A DNA stretch of 64,000 bases from Noviherbaspirillum suwonense (GTDB lineage: Bacteria > Pseudomonadota > Gammaproteobacteria > Burkholderiales > Burkholderiaceae_D). A model generated the notes under the pieces. It was not told the DNA's origin. It made no database searches and saw only the letters and a program-made list of their open reading frames with translations. Below, piece by piece: positions 17,292-26,769 of this stretch. Position numbers and translations under genes: made by a program. Location: assembly GCF_900182955.1 (NCBI RefSeq), contig NZ_FXUL01000004.1, forward strand, positions 124,001 through 188,000, written 5' to 3'. Position 1 is the stretch's first letter. Each line of letters starts with the position of its first letter.

Positions 17292-18943
17292 GCGATAGCC
17301 TGCCGCCGGACACATCCGGCATCCCGAGCGCGCTGCCGGTACCCAAGCGGCGCTGGGCGGTTTCCATCGTCTGGCTCATCCCGCTGGTGGCCGTGCTGGT
17401 CGGCGGCTGGGTCGCCGTGCACTACCTGATGGCGCGCGGGCCGACCATCACCATCGAATTCGCGAATGCCGACGGCCTGGAAGCCGGCAAGACCAAGCTG
17501 CGCTACAAGGAGGTCGATATCGGCACCGTGTCGGCGATCGCCATCGCCAAGGACCGCAGCCACGTGATCGTCACCGCCAAGATGGCCAAGCAGGCCGACG
17601 ACCTGCTGGTGACCGACACCAAGTTCTGGGTCGTGCGGCCGCGGGTCACGCTCAACAGCATCAGCGGGCTGGGCACGCTGCTGTCGGGCGCCTATATCGG
17701 CCTCGACGCCGGCAAGTCGGCCGAGAGCCAGTCCGACTTCAAGGGCCTGGAGACGCCGCCGCCGATTCCTTCGGACCTGCCGGGACGGCGCTTCATGCTG
17801 CACGCGGACGACATCGGCTCGCTCTACGTCGGCGCGCCGGTGTATTACCGGCGGGTCGAAGTGGGCAGCATCACCAGCTACAAGCTCGATGAAAACGGCC
17901 GCGGCATCTCGCTCGAGATCTTCATCAACGCGCCCAACGACAAGCTGGTGACGACCAATGCCCGCTTCTGGCACGCCAGCGGCATCGACGTGTCGATCGG
18001 GTCGTCGGGCGTGACGCTCAACACCGAGTCGCTGACGTCCATCATCGTCGGCGGCATCTCGTTCCAGGCGCCGGAGGAGGCAAGGCCGGCCGAGCCGGCC
18101 AAGGCCGATACCAATTTCACGCTGTTCGAGAACAAGGCCGGCGCGCTGAAACTGATCAACCAGGAAGTCCACAGCTACATCCTCTACTTCGACGAGTCGC
18201 TGCGCGGCCTGGCGCCCGGCGCGCAGGTGGATTTCCGCGGCATCCCGCTGGGCGAGGTGAAATCGGTCAGCATTGAATACGACCGCAGCGAGAAGGCGGT
18301 GCGCTTCCCGGTCGAGATCGACATCTACCCGGAGCGGATGCGTTCGCGCTACCGGGTCGGCGCGCCCGAAATGTCGGCGATGGAACGCGATCCCCAGGCG
18401 CTGCTGGACCGGATGGTGGCGCGCGGCTTCCGCGCCCAGCTGAAGAGCGCCAACCTGCTGACCGGCCAGCTCTATGTGGCGCTGGACTTCTTCCCGAAAG
18501 CGCCCAAGGCCAAGATCGACTGGACCAAGAAACCGGTCGAGCTGCCGACCGCGCCGGGCGCGCTGGAAGACATCCAGCAGACTATCGGCAATATCGCGAG
18601 CAAGCTGGAGAAGGTGCCGTTCGATACCCTCGGCACCGATGCGGGCCGCGCGCTGAAGACGCTTGATACTGCGCTGAAGAGCGTCAACAGCACGCTGAAG
18701 CAGGCCGACACGACGCTCGCCAAGGTCGACGCCAGCATCGTGCCCGAACTGCGCAGCACGCTGGAACAGGCACGCAAGACGCTGTCCAGCGCGGAAAAAA
18801 CCCTGTCGTCGGATGCGCCGGTGCAGTCCGACCTGCGGGACACGCTTGCCGAGGTCACCAAGGCGGCGCGCACGCTGCAGGACCTGGCCGATTATCTGAG
18901 CCGGCACCCGGAGTCGCTGTTACGCGGCAAGAAAGGCGATTGA
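17288..18943 (+). CDS. pqiB: MCE-domain intermembrane transport protein PqiB
   Basis: A 551-residue protein with one N-terminal membrane anchor (about residues 23-45) and three consecutive MCE/MlaD domains. The domain starts are marked by GPTITIEFANADGLEAGKTK, GRRFMLHADDIGSLYVGAPV and VHSYILYFDESLRGLAPGAQV. A long helical C-terminus follows (about residues 420-550, rich in leucine/lysine heptads). This is the design of E. coli PqiB, whose hexamers form a needle spanning the periplasm. It overlaps pqiA2 by four bases, and pqiC begins one base after its stop. Confidence 0.92.
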   Translation: MSDSLPPDTSGIPSALPVPKRRWAVSIVWLIPLVAVLVGGWVAVHYLMARGPTITIEFANADGLEAGKTKLRYKEVDIGTVSAIAIAKDRSHVIVTAKMAKQADDLLVTDTKFWVVRPRVTLNSISGLGTLLSGAYIGLDAGKSAESQSDFKGLETPPPIPSDLPGRRFMLHADDIGSLYVGAPVYYRRVEVGSITSYKLDENGRGISLEIFINAPNDKLVTTNARFWHASGIDVSIGSSGVTLNTESLTSIIVGGISFQAPEEARPAEPAKADTNFTLFENKAGALKLINQEVHSYILYFDESLRGLAPGAQVDFRGIPLGEVKSVSIEYDRSEKAVRFPVEIDIYPERMRSRYRVGAPEMSAMERDPQALLDRMVARGFRAQLKSANLLTGQLYVALDFFPKAPKAKIDWTKKPVELPTAPGALEDIQQTIGNIASKLEKVPFDTLGTDAGRALKTLDTALKSVNSTLKQADTTLAKVDASIVPELRSTLEQARKTLSSAEKTLSSDAPVQSDLRDTLAEVTKAARTLQDLADYLSRHPESLLRGKKGD

Positions 18944-18944
18944 A

Positions 18945-19574
18945 ATGAACAGGACCAGCAAACTGGCGAGCCTGGCCGTGATGGTCGCCGCCCTGTGCTC
19001 GGGCTGCGGCAGCGCGCCCAAGGAACGTTTCTACACGCTCGCGCCCGCATCCGGTCCGGCGACAGCCGCGGCGCCGGTGACGGCATCGAATGCGCAGCCG
19101 CGCCTGACCATTGCGATCGGCCCGGTACGTGTGCCGGACGCGGTGGACCGGCCGCAGATGGTGGTGCGCGAAGGCCCGAACCGGGTCGAGATACTGGAGC
19201 AGCAGCGCTGGGCCGGCTCGCTGCGCAGCGAGATCGGACGCGCGCTGGCCGCCGGCGTCGGCGAGCGCCTGCCCGATGCGCGTGTCAGCGCGGCCGACAG
19301 CCAGGCAGCGCGCAGCGCGGCGTACCGCGTCGGCATCGACGTCGAGCGGTTCGACGCGGCGCTGAACGGCAGCGTCAGCGTCCAGGCGCTTTGGACCGTG
19401 CGCCAGGACAATGGCACGCAGCTCGCCAGCGGCCGTTACAGCGCCACCGAGCCGACCGGCGCTGGCGGCTATGAAGCGATTGCGGCTGCCTATGCCCGCA
19501 CATTGGCGGGGCTGAGCAGCGTGATTGCGGATGCGGTGCAGGGTGCGCCGATTGCGCCGGTGGCCGGAAAGTAA
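18945..19574 (+). CDS. pqiC: PqiC outer-membrane lipoprotein
   Basis: A 209-residue lipoprotein of the PqiC/YmbA (DUF330, ABC-type transport auxiliary) family. The signal peptide ends in the lipobox LCSGC with Cys21 as the acylated residue, followed by the family hallmark FYTLAP. LTIAIGPVRVPDAVDRPQMV and the VDVERF-like segment (GIDVERFDA) also match. PqiC docks the PqiB tube at the outer membrane. It starts one base after pqiB ends, and only three bases separate its stop from the convergent antitoxin gene. Confidence 0.9.
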   Translation: MNRTSKLASLAVMVAALCSGCGSAPKERFYTLAPASGPATAAAPVTASNAQPRLTIAIGPVRVPDAVDRPQMVVREGPNRVEILEQQRWAGSLRSEIGRALAAGVGERLPDARVSAADSQAARSAAYRVGIDVERFDAALNGSVSVQALWTVRQDNGTQLASGRYSATEPTGAGGYEAIAAAYARTLAGLSSVIADAVQGAPIAPVAGK

Positions 19575-19577
19575 GGC

Positions 19578-19910
19578 TCAGACGTCCAGCTGTTCGGGCA
19601 GGATGCCCAGCGCTTCGGCGATTTTCCGCCGCGTCGCAGCCCGGATTTTCCGGCTGGATTCCTGCTGCGAGTAGGCGGACTGGCTCACGCCCAGTCGCTC
19701 CGCCAGCTGTTCCTGGGTCAGGCCCAGGTGTTCGCGCCAGGCACGGGTGACGGTCCAGTCGCGGTCGACCATCATCGACACGACTTCATGCGGTATGTAG
19801 GTGTCGCCGGCATTCTTGCGGCATTCGACGAAGTCGGCGTACGGGATCACCGCGAAAGCCGGTTTCCCATCCGGCCCGCTGATGATCTGGACATTAGTAA
19901 GTGCGTTCAT
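19578..19910 (-). CDS. XRE-family antitoxin of a RelE-type module
   Basis: A 110-residue DNA-binding protein. The N-terminal half (to about residue 50) includes a PAFAVIPYADF segment common in antitoxins of type II modules. The C-terminal half is a Cro/CI helix-turn-helix (LGLTQEQLAERLGVSQSAYSQ, residues 63-83). The start overlaps the 3' end of the toxin gene by 17 bases. Toxin-first order with an HTH antitoxin is typical of HigBA-like systems. It should neutralise the toxin and repress the shared promoter. Confidence 0.88.
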   Translation of the reverse strand: MNALTNVQIISGPDGKPAFAVIPYADFVECRKNAGDTYIPHEVVSMMVDRDWTVTRAWREHLGLTQEQLAERLGVSQSAYSQQESSRKIRAATRRKIAEALGILPEQLDV

Positions 19911-20148
19911 CGCGCTTCCTCACTTCCTCTATCACGACGATGCGGATCGCACCGTCAAAGTTGAAAAATACCCGGTAATTCCCGACGCGAAGCCGGAACT
20001 GGTGCTTGTGATTCGTCAGCGCGACGACATTGCGCGTGTCGGGAAGATGCGCCAGTTCGCCTATTGCGTCTTTAATCCCTGCCTGTTCCGGTTTGCCGAT
20101 CTTGAGCAACTGCTTGACTGCCTTGGGCGACCATTTGATGGCATTCAT
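19894..20148 (-). CDS. RelE/ParE superfamily toxin
   Basis: An 84-residue basic protein of the RelE/ParE fold. It begins IKWSPKAVKQLLKI (a typical first helix), and contains IGELAHLPDTRNVVALTNHKHQFRLRVGNYRVFF with the conserved R-x-R/GNYRV strand, then IRIVVIEEVRKRDERTY. RelE members cleave ribosome-bound mRNA, while ParE members poison gyrase; the Lys/Arg content and the C-terminal RKRDERTY fit the mRNA-interferase branch (inference). The upstream DNA is strikingly AT-rich and holds the module promoter. Confidence 0.87.
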   Translation of the reverse strand: MNAIKWSPKAVKQLLKIGKPEQAGIKDAIGELAHLPDTRNVVALTNHKHQFRLRVGNYRVFFNFDGAIRIVVIEEVRKRDERTY

Positions 20149-20152
20149 ATTT

Positions 20153-20193
20153 ATTATAGGCCTGATTATAAGTTTATAAGCAATTTTAAAAGG
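20153..20193 (-). promoter_or_regulatory. AT-rich promoter/operator of the toxin-antitoxin module
   Basis: The minus strand has two TATAAT hexamers (20165-20170 and 20153-20158) just upstream of the toxin ATG. It also has a direct repeat TTATAAAC/TTATAATC that could be bound by the antitoxin. The proximal TATAAT is too close to the ATG to be a normal -10, so the distal one is the better candidate. No good -35 is visible. Confidence 0.45.
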
Positions 20194-20645
20194 AAATGAC
20201 TAATAAATTGGTCAGGCGAGCGGTGGAGGAGGCTAGGGCTGCCCGGGAAATCAGGTGCCTGAGTCGGTTCTGCAGGAGGAGAGTTCAGAACAAAAAGGAA
20301 AGGGCCGCGCAGACGTTCGGGGGGCGCATCACGGACAAGGAGGAAGGGAAAGGCGGCGGAGGGCCGGCTTGGCGAACATGCGGATGGAAACCTGACCTGC
20401 CTGGACAGGCTTTGCGGGCGGGTATTGTCTCGCAGACGAATAATCATCCGCATTGCGCGGCAGGCGTCATCTGCTCAGGACAGGCGATGGGCGTGAACGC
20501 CGCGTCGACATCGGCGGCGCCCGGGACCGGGGTGTCGCAAGGGAAGCGCGTCAGGCAAGTGCGCACATCATCGGAACGCGCACCCCGGACGGCTGAAAGT
20601 GCAGGGCGCCTTTGCCCGTCGCATGCTGCGGCGCCCGCGCCAGCC
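20194..20645. other. about 450-bp intergenic region with no supported gene
   Basis: The stretch lies between the toxin promoter and the 3' end of the DUF427 gene. Open frames are composition-driven, and none has a recognisable family or start signal. It is a plausible scar where the toxin-antitoxin module entered between pqiC and the DUF427/ppc genes. Confidence 0.4.
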
Positions 20646-20936
20646 TTACCCTTCGATCTTCACCCCGCGCCAGAATGCGATGCGCCCGGCGATCTCCTTC
20701 GCCGCGTCCTTCGGCTCGGGGTAGTACCAGGCCGCGTCCTTGTTGACCTGGCCGTCGACCACCACGTCGTAGTAGCTGGCGGTGCCTTTCCACGGGCAGA
20801 CCGTGTGGGTTGCGCTCGGGCGCAGCGTGTCGCTGGCGACCGACGATGCGGGAAAGTACTTGTTGCCTTCGACGACCACGATGTCCTGCTCGGCGGCGTC
20901 GGCGATGACGGCATTGTTCCAGCTGGCTTTCGGCAT
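20646..20936 (-). CDS. DUF427 domain-containing protein
   Basis: A 96-residue small beta-rich protein of the DUF427 family. Typical residues are NKYFPASSV, THTVCPWKGTASYYDVVVDG and AAWYYPEPKDAAKEIAGRIAFWRGVKI. The reaction is unknown. I set the start at the ATG at 20936; an upstream extension to 21068 overlaps the ppc 3' end and looks like shadow sequence. It follows ppc by 37 bases on the same strand and may be co-transcribed. Confidence 0.88.
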   Translation of the reverse strand: MPKASWNNAVIADAAEQDIVVVEGNKYFPASSVASDTLRPSATHTVCPWKGTASYYDVVVDGQVNKDAAWYYPEPKDAAKEIAGRIAFWRGVKIEG

Positions 20937-20973
20937 GATGCATGCTCCTGTGTGGTGAAAGAAAACGGCCCGC

Positions 20974-23850
20974 TCAGCCTGTATTGCGCAGGCCGGCAGC
21001 AATGCCGTTGATGGAAAGATGAATGCCGCGATGCACCCGGCCGTCATGCTTGCGGCCCTCGTCCGCATTGGCGCGGTTGCGCTTGATCAGCTCGACCTGC
21101 AGGTGGTTCAGCGGATCCAGATAGGCAAAGCGGTTCTGGATCGAGCGCGCCAGCAGCGGGTTGCTTTCCAGCCGCGTCTTGGCGCCGGTGATCTGGCCCA
21201 GGCAGGCAACCGTCTGGCCGTGCTCGGCGCTGATGCGCTTGAAGATCGCATTGCGCAGCTTGCGGTCGACGACCAGCTCGGCATAGCGCGAGGCGACTGC
21301 AAGGTCGGTCTTGGACAGCACCATGTCCATGTTCGATAGCAGGGTGGCGAAGAACGGCCATTCCTGGAACATGGCCTTGAGCGTCGCCAGCCGGGCCGTG
21401 CGTCCGCGCTTGCCTCCCTTGGCGTCGCTGCCTTCCAGCCAGGCCGAGATCGCCGAGCCGAAGCCATACCAGCCCGGCAGCAGCAGCCGGCACTGGCCCC
21501 AGGAAAAGCCCCACGGGATCGCGCGCAGGTCCTCGATGCGGCGGCTGGCCTTGCGCGAGGCCGGGCGCGAGCCGATATTGAGCTCGGCGATTTCCGCGAT
21601 CGGCGTGGCCGCGAAGAAGTAGTCGGTGAAGCCGGGGGTTTCATAGACCAGGTCGCGGTAGGCGTGGTAGGCGAGGCCGGACAGTTCGTCCATCACCTGT
21701 TCGAAACCGGCCAGCCGCTCGGCGTGGCGGCTGCTGTCGGACGGCGGCATCAGGCTGGCTTCCAGCGTGGCCGACACCAGCAGCTCCAGGTTGCGCCGCC
21801 CGATCTCGGGATTGGAGAATTTCGATGCAATGATTTCGCCCTGCTCGGTGAGCCGGATCTGTCCGTTCACAGTGCCGCTGGGCTGGGCCAGGATCGCCTC
21901 GTAGCTCGGTCCGCCGCCGCGGCCGACCGTGCCGCCGCGGCCATGGAACAGCCGCAGCGTGACGCCGGCGCGCTTGAACACGTCGACCAGCCGGGTCTCG
22001 GCCTTGTACAGCTCCCAGGTCGATGTCAGGAAGCCGCCGTCCTTGTTCGAGTCCGAATAGCCGAGCATGACTTCCTGCAGTTCTCCCTGCTTGGCGACGA
22101 GCCGTCGCACCACCGGGATGGCCATCAGGTTTTCCATGATCTCGGCCGCGCGCCGCAGGTCGGGAATGGTCTCGAACAGCGGGATCACCATCAGCTCGAG
22201 GTCGGTTTCCGGGATGCCGCCGTCGTCGGCTTCATGCCAGCGGCTGCGCAGCAGGCCGGTTTCCTTCTGCAGCAAAAAGACTTCCAGCAGGTCCGACACT
22301 TCCTCGGTGTGCGAGATGATGTAGTTGCGGATGGCCTTGGCGCCGTAGCGGGCGCGGATCTCGCGCGCGGTGCGCAGCACGCCCAGCTCGACATTCGCCT
22401 CATCGCTGTAGCTGATGTACGGCGAGGTCAGCAGGCCGGGCCGCGCCAGTTCCGACAGCAGCAGCGCGACCTTGGCCGGTTCGTCCAGCGCCGCATAGTC
22501 CGCCTCGACCCGGGCGCAGGCGAACAGCTCCGACAGCACCCGCTCGTGCACGTCCGAACTCTGGCGCATGTCCAGCGTCGCCAGGTGGAAGCCGAAGATC
22601 TCGGAGGCGCGCAGCAGCGACGCCAGGCGCGGGCGGATCAGCGCGGAGCCGAAGTTGGCGCTCAGCGAGTCGGCGATGGTCTGCAGGTCCAGCGTGAACG
22701 CGATGGCGCTTTCATACGGTTCGGCATGGCCGACTTCCTTGCGCAGGATGTTCGACGCGCCCAGCGCGCGCGACGTGGCGGCCAGCCGTGCATAGACATA
22801 GATCAGCGCCCGGCGGTAAGGCTCGTCGTTGCGATGGGCCGACTGGTCCGGCGATATGTCGGCCAGCGCCTGCAGTTCCGGGCTCACGCCGACCAGCAGC
22901 GTCGAGATCGACAGTTCGGCGCCGAGCGCATGGACTTCCTGCAGGTAGAAGTCGAGGATGGTGGTCGACTGCCGCGTCAGCGCATGCTGCATGGTGGCCG
23001 CGTTCACGTTCGGGTTGCCGTCGCGGTCGCCGCCGATCCAGCTGCCCATCTGCACGAACGGCGGCAGCTTCAGGCCGCCGTCCTTTTTCTGCAGGTGCGG
23101 GAACTGGGCGGCAAGCTCGACTTCCATGTCGTCGAACAGCGCCGGCAGCTCGCGCAGGAAGGTGATGCGGTAGTAGGACAGCGCATTCTCGATTTCATCG
23201 GCCACGGTCAGTTTCGTGTAGCGCAGCATCCGGGTCTGCCACAGCGTCGCCACCTGCGCATGCAGCAGTTCGCCGTTGCGGGTGCGTTCGCGCGGCGTCA
23301 GCGCCAGGTCGCGCTCGGCCAGCAGGCGGGCGATCTCGTGTTCGGCGTCAAGGATGCTCTTGCGCTGCACCTCGGTCGGATGCGCGGTCAGCACCGGCGA
23401 CACCAGCGCGCCGTCGAAAAATTCGCGGATCGCCGCGCCGGACACGCCGGCATCGTCCAGCCGCGACAGCGCATGCGGAATGCTGCCCGGCTGCGCGGCG
23501 GACCCGGCCAGCAGGTGCGAGCGGCGGCGGCGGTTGTGATGCTGGTCCTCGGCGATGTTGGCCAGGTGCGAGAAATAGGAAAAGGCGCGCACGACCGAGA
23601 TGGTCTGCTCGCGCGTGAGCTTCTTGAGCATGCGGTTGAGTTCCGCGCCGGCCACCGGGTCGGCCTCGCGCCGGAAGCGCACCGCGGTCTGCCGCACCGT
23701 CTCGACGACTTCGTAGACGGCATCGCCTTCCTGCGCGCGCAGCACGTCGCCCAGCAGGCGACCCAGCATCCGTATGTCTTCCTTCAGCGGCGCATCCTTG
23801 TCGATTGCCGCGGGGCTGGTCCTGCCGGGTGTTTTCAACTGCTTTGCCAT
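20974..23850 (-). CDS. ppc: phosphoenolpyruvate carboxylase
   Basis: This enzyme carboxylates phosphoenolpyruvate to oxaloacetate, the anaplerotic feed of the TCA cycle. The 958-residue protein has the catalytic [13 protein letters not shown] motif near residue 157, the [15 protein letters not shown] loop near 640, [17 protein letters not shown], the allosteric-domain stretch [17 protein letters not shown], and the invariant C-terminus ending in RNTG. Length is slightly above E. coli Ppc (883) because of an N-terminal extension. It is divergent from hemC, with a spacing of about 55-95 bases depending on the hemC start. Confidence 0.97.
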   Translation of the reverse strand: MAKQLKTPGRTSPAAIDKDAPLKEDIRMLGRLLGDVLRAQEGDAVYEVVETVRQTAVRFRREADPVAGAELNRMLKKLTREQTISVVRAFSYFSHLANIAEDQHHNRRRRSHLLAGSAAQPGSIPHALSRLDDAGVSGAAIREFFDGALVSPVLTAHPTEVQRKSILDAEHEIARLLAERDLALTPRERTRNGELLHAQVATLWQTRMLRYTKLTVADEIENALSYYRITFLRELPALFDDMEVELAAQFPHLQKKDGGLKLPPFVQMGSWIGGDRDGNPNVNAATMQHALTRQSTTILDFYLQEVHALGAELSISTLLVGVSPELQALADISPDQSAHRNDEPYRRALIYVYARLAATSRALGASNILRKEVGHAEPYESAIAFTLDLQTIADSLSANFGSALIRPRLASLLRASEIFGFHLATLDMRQSSDVHERVLSELFACARVEADYAALDEPAKVALLLSELARPGLLTSPYISYSDEANVELGVLRTAREIRARYGAKAIRNYIISHTEEVSDLLEVFLLQKETGLLRSRWHEADDGGIPETDLELMVIPLFETIPDLRRAAEIMENLMAIPVVRRLVAKQGELQEVMLGYSDSNKDGGFLTSTWELYKAETRLVDVFKRAGVTLRLFHGRGGTVGRGGGPSYEAILAQPSGTVNGQIRLTEQGEIIASKFSNPEIGRRNLELLVSATLEASLMPPSDSSRHAERLAGFEQVMDELSGLAYHAYRDLVYETPGFTDYFFAATPIAEIAELNIGSRPASRKASRRIEDLRAIPWGFSWGQCRLLLPGWYGFGSAISAWLEGSDAKGGKRGRTARLATLKAMFQEWPFFATLLSNMDMVLSKTDLAVASRYAELVVDRKLRNAIFKRISAEHGQTVACLGQITGAKTRLESNPLLARSIQNRFAYLDPLNHLQVELIKRNRANADEGRKHDGRVHRGIHLSINGIAAGLRNTG

Positions 23851-23905
23851 GATGGGAATGCGCGCTCCATAGAGGGGGAAGGGGACGGGCGGGCCAGAAG
23901 CGCCA

Positions 23906-23914
23906 TGCTAGAAT
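23906..23914 (+). promoter_or_regulatory. extended -10 element for hemC
   Basis: TGCTAGAAT matches the extended -10 consensus with one mismatch. If used, transcription would begin near 23921. That would exclude the in-frame ATG at 23905 and favour translation from the TTG at 23947. Confidence 0.4.
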
Positions 23915-23946
23915 CCTTCGCTTCCAGCCCATCAGAAGAGCCTGTC

Positions 23947-24900
23947 TTGAACTCTCCAGAGATCCAATCTTTTACCGGAAAACTCGTTATCGCCTCGCGC
24001 GAAAGCCGGCTTGCAATGTGGCAGGCCGAACATGTGCGCGCACAGTTGCTTGAATTATATCCGCACAGTTCGGTCGAGATTCTGGGCATGACCACCCGCG
24101 GCGACCAGATCCTGGACCGCACCCTGTCCAAGGTGGGCGGCAAGGGCCTGTTCGTGAAGGAACTGGAAATCGCGATGCTGGGCGGGCATGCCGACCTCGC
24201 GGTCCATTCGCTGAAGGACGTGCCGATGGAGCTGCCGCCGGAGTTCGAACTGGCGGCGGTGCTGGAGCGCGAAGACGCGCGCGACGCCTTCGTCTCGAAT
24301 GACTACGACAACCTGGCGGCGCTGCCGGCCGGCGCGGTCGTCGGCACCAGCAGCCTGCGGCGCCAGGCGCTGATCGCCGCGCGCTTCCCGCACCTGGTGA
24401 TCCGGCCGCTGCGGGGCAATCTCGACACCCGCCTTGGCAAGCTCGATCGCGGCGAATACGCGGCCATCATCCTGGCCGCGGCCGGCCTGAAGCGGCTGGG
24501 TCTGCCGGAACGCATCCGCAGCCTGCTGGAGCCGGAACAAAGCCTGCCGGCGCCGGGGCAGGGCGCGATGGCGATCGAGATACCCGCCGGCCGCGCCGAC
24601 CTCAGGCAGCTGCTCGCGCCGCTGGACCATGCGGACACCTCGGCCGCGGTGCGGGCCGAGCGCACGCTGTCGCGCGTGTTCGGCGGCAGCTGCCAGGTGC
24701 CGCTGGCCGCATACGCAACGGTGGCTGGCGACCAGCTGCATATGCGTGCGATGGTCGGCACGCCGGACGGCCTGCGCGTCGCCACCGCCGAGGCCAGCGG
24801 CCCGGCCAGTGCGCCCGAGGCGCTCGGCCGGCAGATTGCCGACGCGCTGAACACGCAGGGCGCGGCATCCATCCTGGAGGCGTGCAAGGCGGATGCCTGA
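23947..24900 (+). CDS. hemC: hydroxymethylbilane synthase
   Basis: HemC (porphobilinogen deaminase) polymerises four porphobilinogens into hydroxymethylbilane in tetrapyrrole synthesis. Conserved segments are [82 protein letters not shown] and [13 protein letters not shown] with the dipyrromethane-cofactor Cys near residue 249. Start choice: the TTG at 23947 gives 317 residues, near the usual 313. The alternative ATG at 23905 would add 14 unconserved residues and overlaps a likely -10. The gene overlaps hemD by eight bases and heads hemC-hemD-hemX-hemY. Confidence 0.93.
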   Translation: MNSPEIQSFTGKLVIASRESRLAMWQAEHVRAQLLELYPHSSVEILGMTTRGDQILDRTLSKVGGKGLFVKELEIAMLGGHADLAVHSLKDVPMELPPEFELAAVLEREDARDAFVSNDYDNLAALPAGAVVGTSSLRRQALIAARFPHLVIRPLRGNLDTRLGKLDRGEYAAIILAAAGLKRLGLPERIRSLLEPEQSLPAPGQGAMAIEIPAGRADLRQLLAPLDHADTSAAVRAERTLSRVFGGSCQVPLAAYATVAGDQLHMRAMVGTPDGLRVATAEASGPASAPEALGRQIADALNTQGAASILEACKADA

Positions 24901-25663
24901 TCCGGTCGTCATCACCCGCCCGGCCGCCCAGGCCGCGCCGCTGGCAGAGCGCCTGACCGCGCTGGGCCATGACGCAGTGCTGTTTCCGCTGCTGGAAATC
25001 CAGCCATTGCCCGACCAGTCCGCACTTCGGGCGGCGCTGGCCGACATGTCCGGCGTGGCGCTGGTCGCCTTCGTCAGCCCGAATGCCATCGACGCCGCCT
25101 GCGCGCTGCGGAGCGAATGGCCGCGCGCCGTCACGCTGGCCGTCATGGGCGAGGGCAGCCGCGCCGCGCTGGCCCGCCACGGCCTGACTGCCGCCAATGC
25201 CACCATCGTCAGCCCGGCCAACACCGAGCGCACCGACTCGCAGACGCTGCTGGAAACGCTGGACCTCGAAATGCTGCGCGGTAAAAGGGCGCTGATCGTA
25301 CGGGGCGAGAGCGGACGCGAATTGCTGGGCGACGCATTGCGCGCAGCCGGCATGGAAGTTACCCAGGTCGCCGCTTACCGGCGCAGCATTCCGCCGTTCG
25401 ACCCGGCGCGGAAGCGGGAACTGGCCCGCCTGCTGGCCTGCGACAGCCGCTGGATCATCACCAGCTCCGAAGCGCTGCGCGGCCTGCTGGACATGGCGCG
25501 GGCGCTGGACGGCGATCAATCTGTAGTTAGTTTGCAACAAAAAAGCCTGATCGTTCCGCACGTCCGCATCGAAGAAAGCGCCCGCGCACTCGGTTTCCGC
25601 TCTGTGACGCTGACCGGATCAGGCGACGAAGCGCTGATTGCCGCGTTACAATCCCGGCCATGA
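24893..25663 (+). CDS. hemD: uroporphyrinogen-III synthase
   Basis: HemD closes and inverts hydroxymethylbilane to uroporphyrinogen III. The 256-residue protein has the two-domain alpha/beta organisation of the family: an N-terminal [15 protein letters not shown] strand-helix, [11 protein letters not shown], a linker with [29 protein letters not shown], and [14 protein letters not shown]. The family is poorly conserved in sequence, but its position between hemC and hemX is decisive. It overlaps hemC by eight bases and hemX by four, a coupled operon. Confidence 0.92.
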   Translation: MPDPVVITRPAAQAAPLAERLTALGHDAVLFPLLEIQPLPDQSALRAALADMSGVALVAFVSPNAIDAACALRSEWPRAVTLAVMGEGSRAALARHGLTAANATIVSPANTERTDSQTLLETLDLEMLRGKRALIVRGESGRELLGDALRAAGMEVTQVAAYRRSIPPFDPARKRELARLLACDSRWIITSSEALRGLLDMARALDGDQSVVSLQQKSLIVPHVRIEESARALGFRSVTLTGSGDEALIAALQSRP

Positions 25664-26760
25664 ACGACGCGCCTTTCAACTCCGAATTGCCGCCGCCGCG
25701 CTATGCGGCGGGGCTGGTCGATCCCGTCGGGTCGGCCATGCGCAACCGCAGCGGCCGCCTCGGCTACGTGCTGCTTGCGGTGCTGGCGCTGCTGCTGGCC
25801 CTGCAGTGGTGGACTTCGCATTCGGAACTGCGCACGCTGCGGCGCGAGATGGCGCAGCGCCTGCAGGCCGGGGACAGCATCGCCACCGAGGGCCGGACCA
25901 TCGCCAGGTCGGCGCAGGACGACCTCAAGGAATTGCAGGGCAAGGTGTCGGTGCTGGAAGGCAAGCAGGTAGAGGGCCAGAGCCAGCAGATGGCGCTGGA
26001 GCAGCTGTACCAGGAATTGTCCCGCAACCGCGACGACTGGGCGCTGGCCGAGATCGAGCAGGTGCTGTCGACCGCGAGCCAGCAGCTCCAGCTGGCCGGC
26101 AATGTGCAGGGTGCGCTGATCGCGCTCCAGAATGCCGACACCCGGCTGTCGCGCTCCGACAAGCCGCAGTTCATCACGATACGCCGGGCGCTGGCCGGCG
26201 ACATCGACAAGCTCAAGGCGCTGCCGTCGGTCGATGTGACGGGCATCGCATTGCGGCTGGACAGCCTGATCACCCAGGTCGACAGGCTGCCGCTGCTGGC
26301 CGACGAGAAGCCCGCGCTGCCGGCGACGCCGCCGAAGAACAGCAGCGTGGTCCCCGGCACCCAGTCGGCCAGCGCCGCCTGGCTGACCGCGCTGAATGAC
26401 AAGTGGCAGAGCTTTTCCAATGAAATGTGGACCGAGCTCCGGCAACTGATACGGGTGCGCACTGTCGACACGCCGGACGCGCTGCTGCTCTCGCCGACCC
26501 AGGCCTACTATGCCCGCGAAAATCTCAAGCTGCGGCTGCTGAGCGCCCGGCTGGCGCTGCTGTCGCGCAATGAAAGCGCATTCCGCAGCGACCTCGCCGC
26601 CGCCCAGGACACGATCAACCGGTATTTCGACACCCGCGCCCGCCAGACCCAGTCGGCGCAGGCGCTGCTCAAGCAGGTCCAGGCCAGCGACCTGACCATC
26701 GAGATGCCGACGCTGAACGCCAGCCTGAACGCGGTCCGCAATTACAAGGCCAAGCCCTGA
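25660..26760 (+). CDS. hemX: HemX family protein (uroporphyrinogen-III C-methyltransferase-like)
   Basis: A 366-residue bitopic inner membrane protein. A short cytoplasmic N-terminus is followed by one membrane helix (residues 35-50) and a long helical coiled-coil-prone periplasmic domain with GDSIATEGRTIARSAQDDLKELQGKVSVLEGKQ-type heptads. Despite the historic name, no methyltransferase motif is visible; the family is thought to assist heme synthesis or membrane organisation of HemY. It overlaps hemD by four bases and precedes hemY by nine. Confidence 0.88.
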   Translation: MNDAPFNSELPPPRYAAGLVDPVGSAMRNRSGRLGYVLLAVLALLLALQWWTSHSELRTLRREMAQRLQAGDSIATEGRTIARSAQDDLKELQGKVSVLEGKQVEGQSQQMALEQLYQELSRNRDDWALAEIEQVLSTASQQLQLAGNVQGALIALQNADTRLSRSDKPQFITIRRALAGDIDKLKALPSVDVTGIALRLDSLITQVDRLPLLADEKPALPATPPKNSSVVPGTQSASAAWLTALNDKWQSFSNEMWTELRQLIRVRTVDTPDALLLSPTQAYYARENLKLRLLSARLALLSRNESAFRSDLAAAQDTINRYFDTRARQTQSAQALLKQVQASDLTIEMPTLNASLNAVRNYKAKP

Positions 26761-26769
26761 TACCGGACC

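Noticed and set aside
17126-18907. Minus-strand open frame opposite pqiB
   Set aside because: Arg/Gln-rich shadow of pqiB codons; no start signal and no recognisable domain.
21664-23900. Plus-strand open frame of over 700 codons opposite ppc, continuous with hemC
   Set aside because: The sequence opposite ppc is composition-driven (Gln/Arg/His-rich) and only the hemC part is conserved. ppc on the minus strand is certain.
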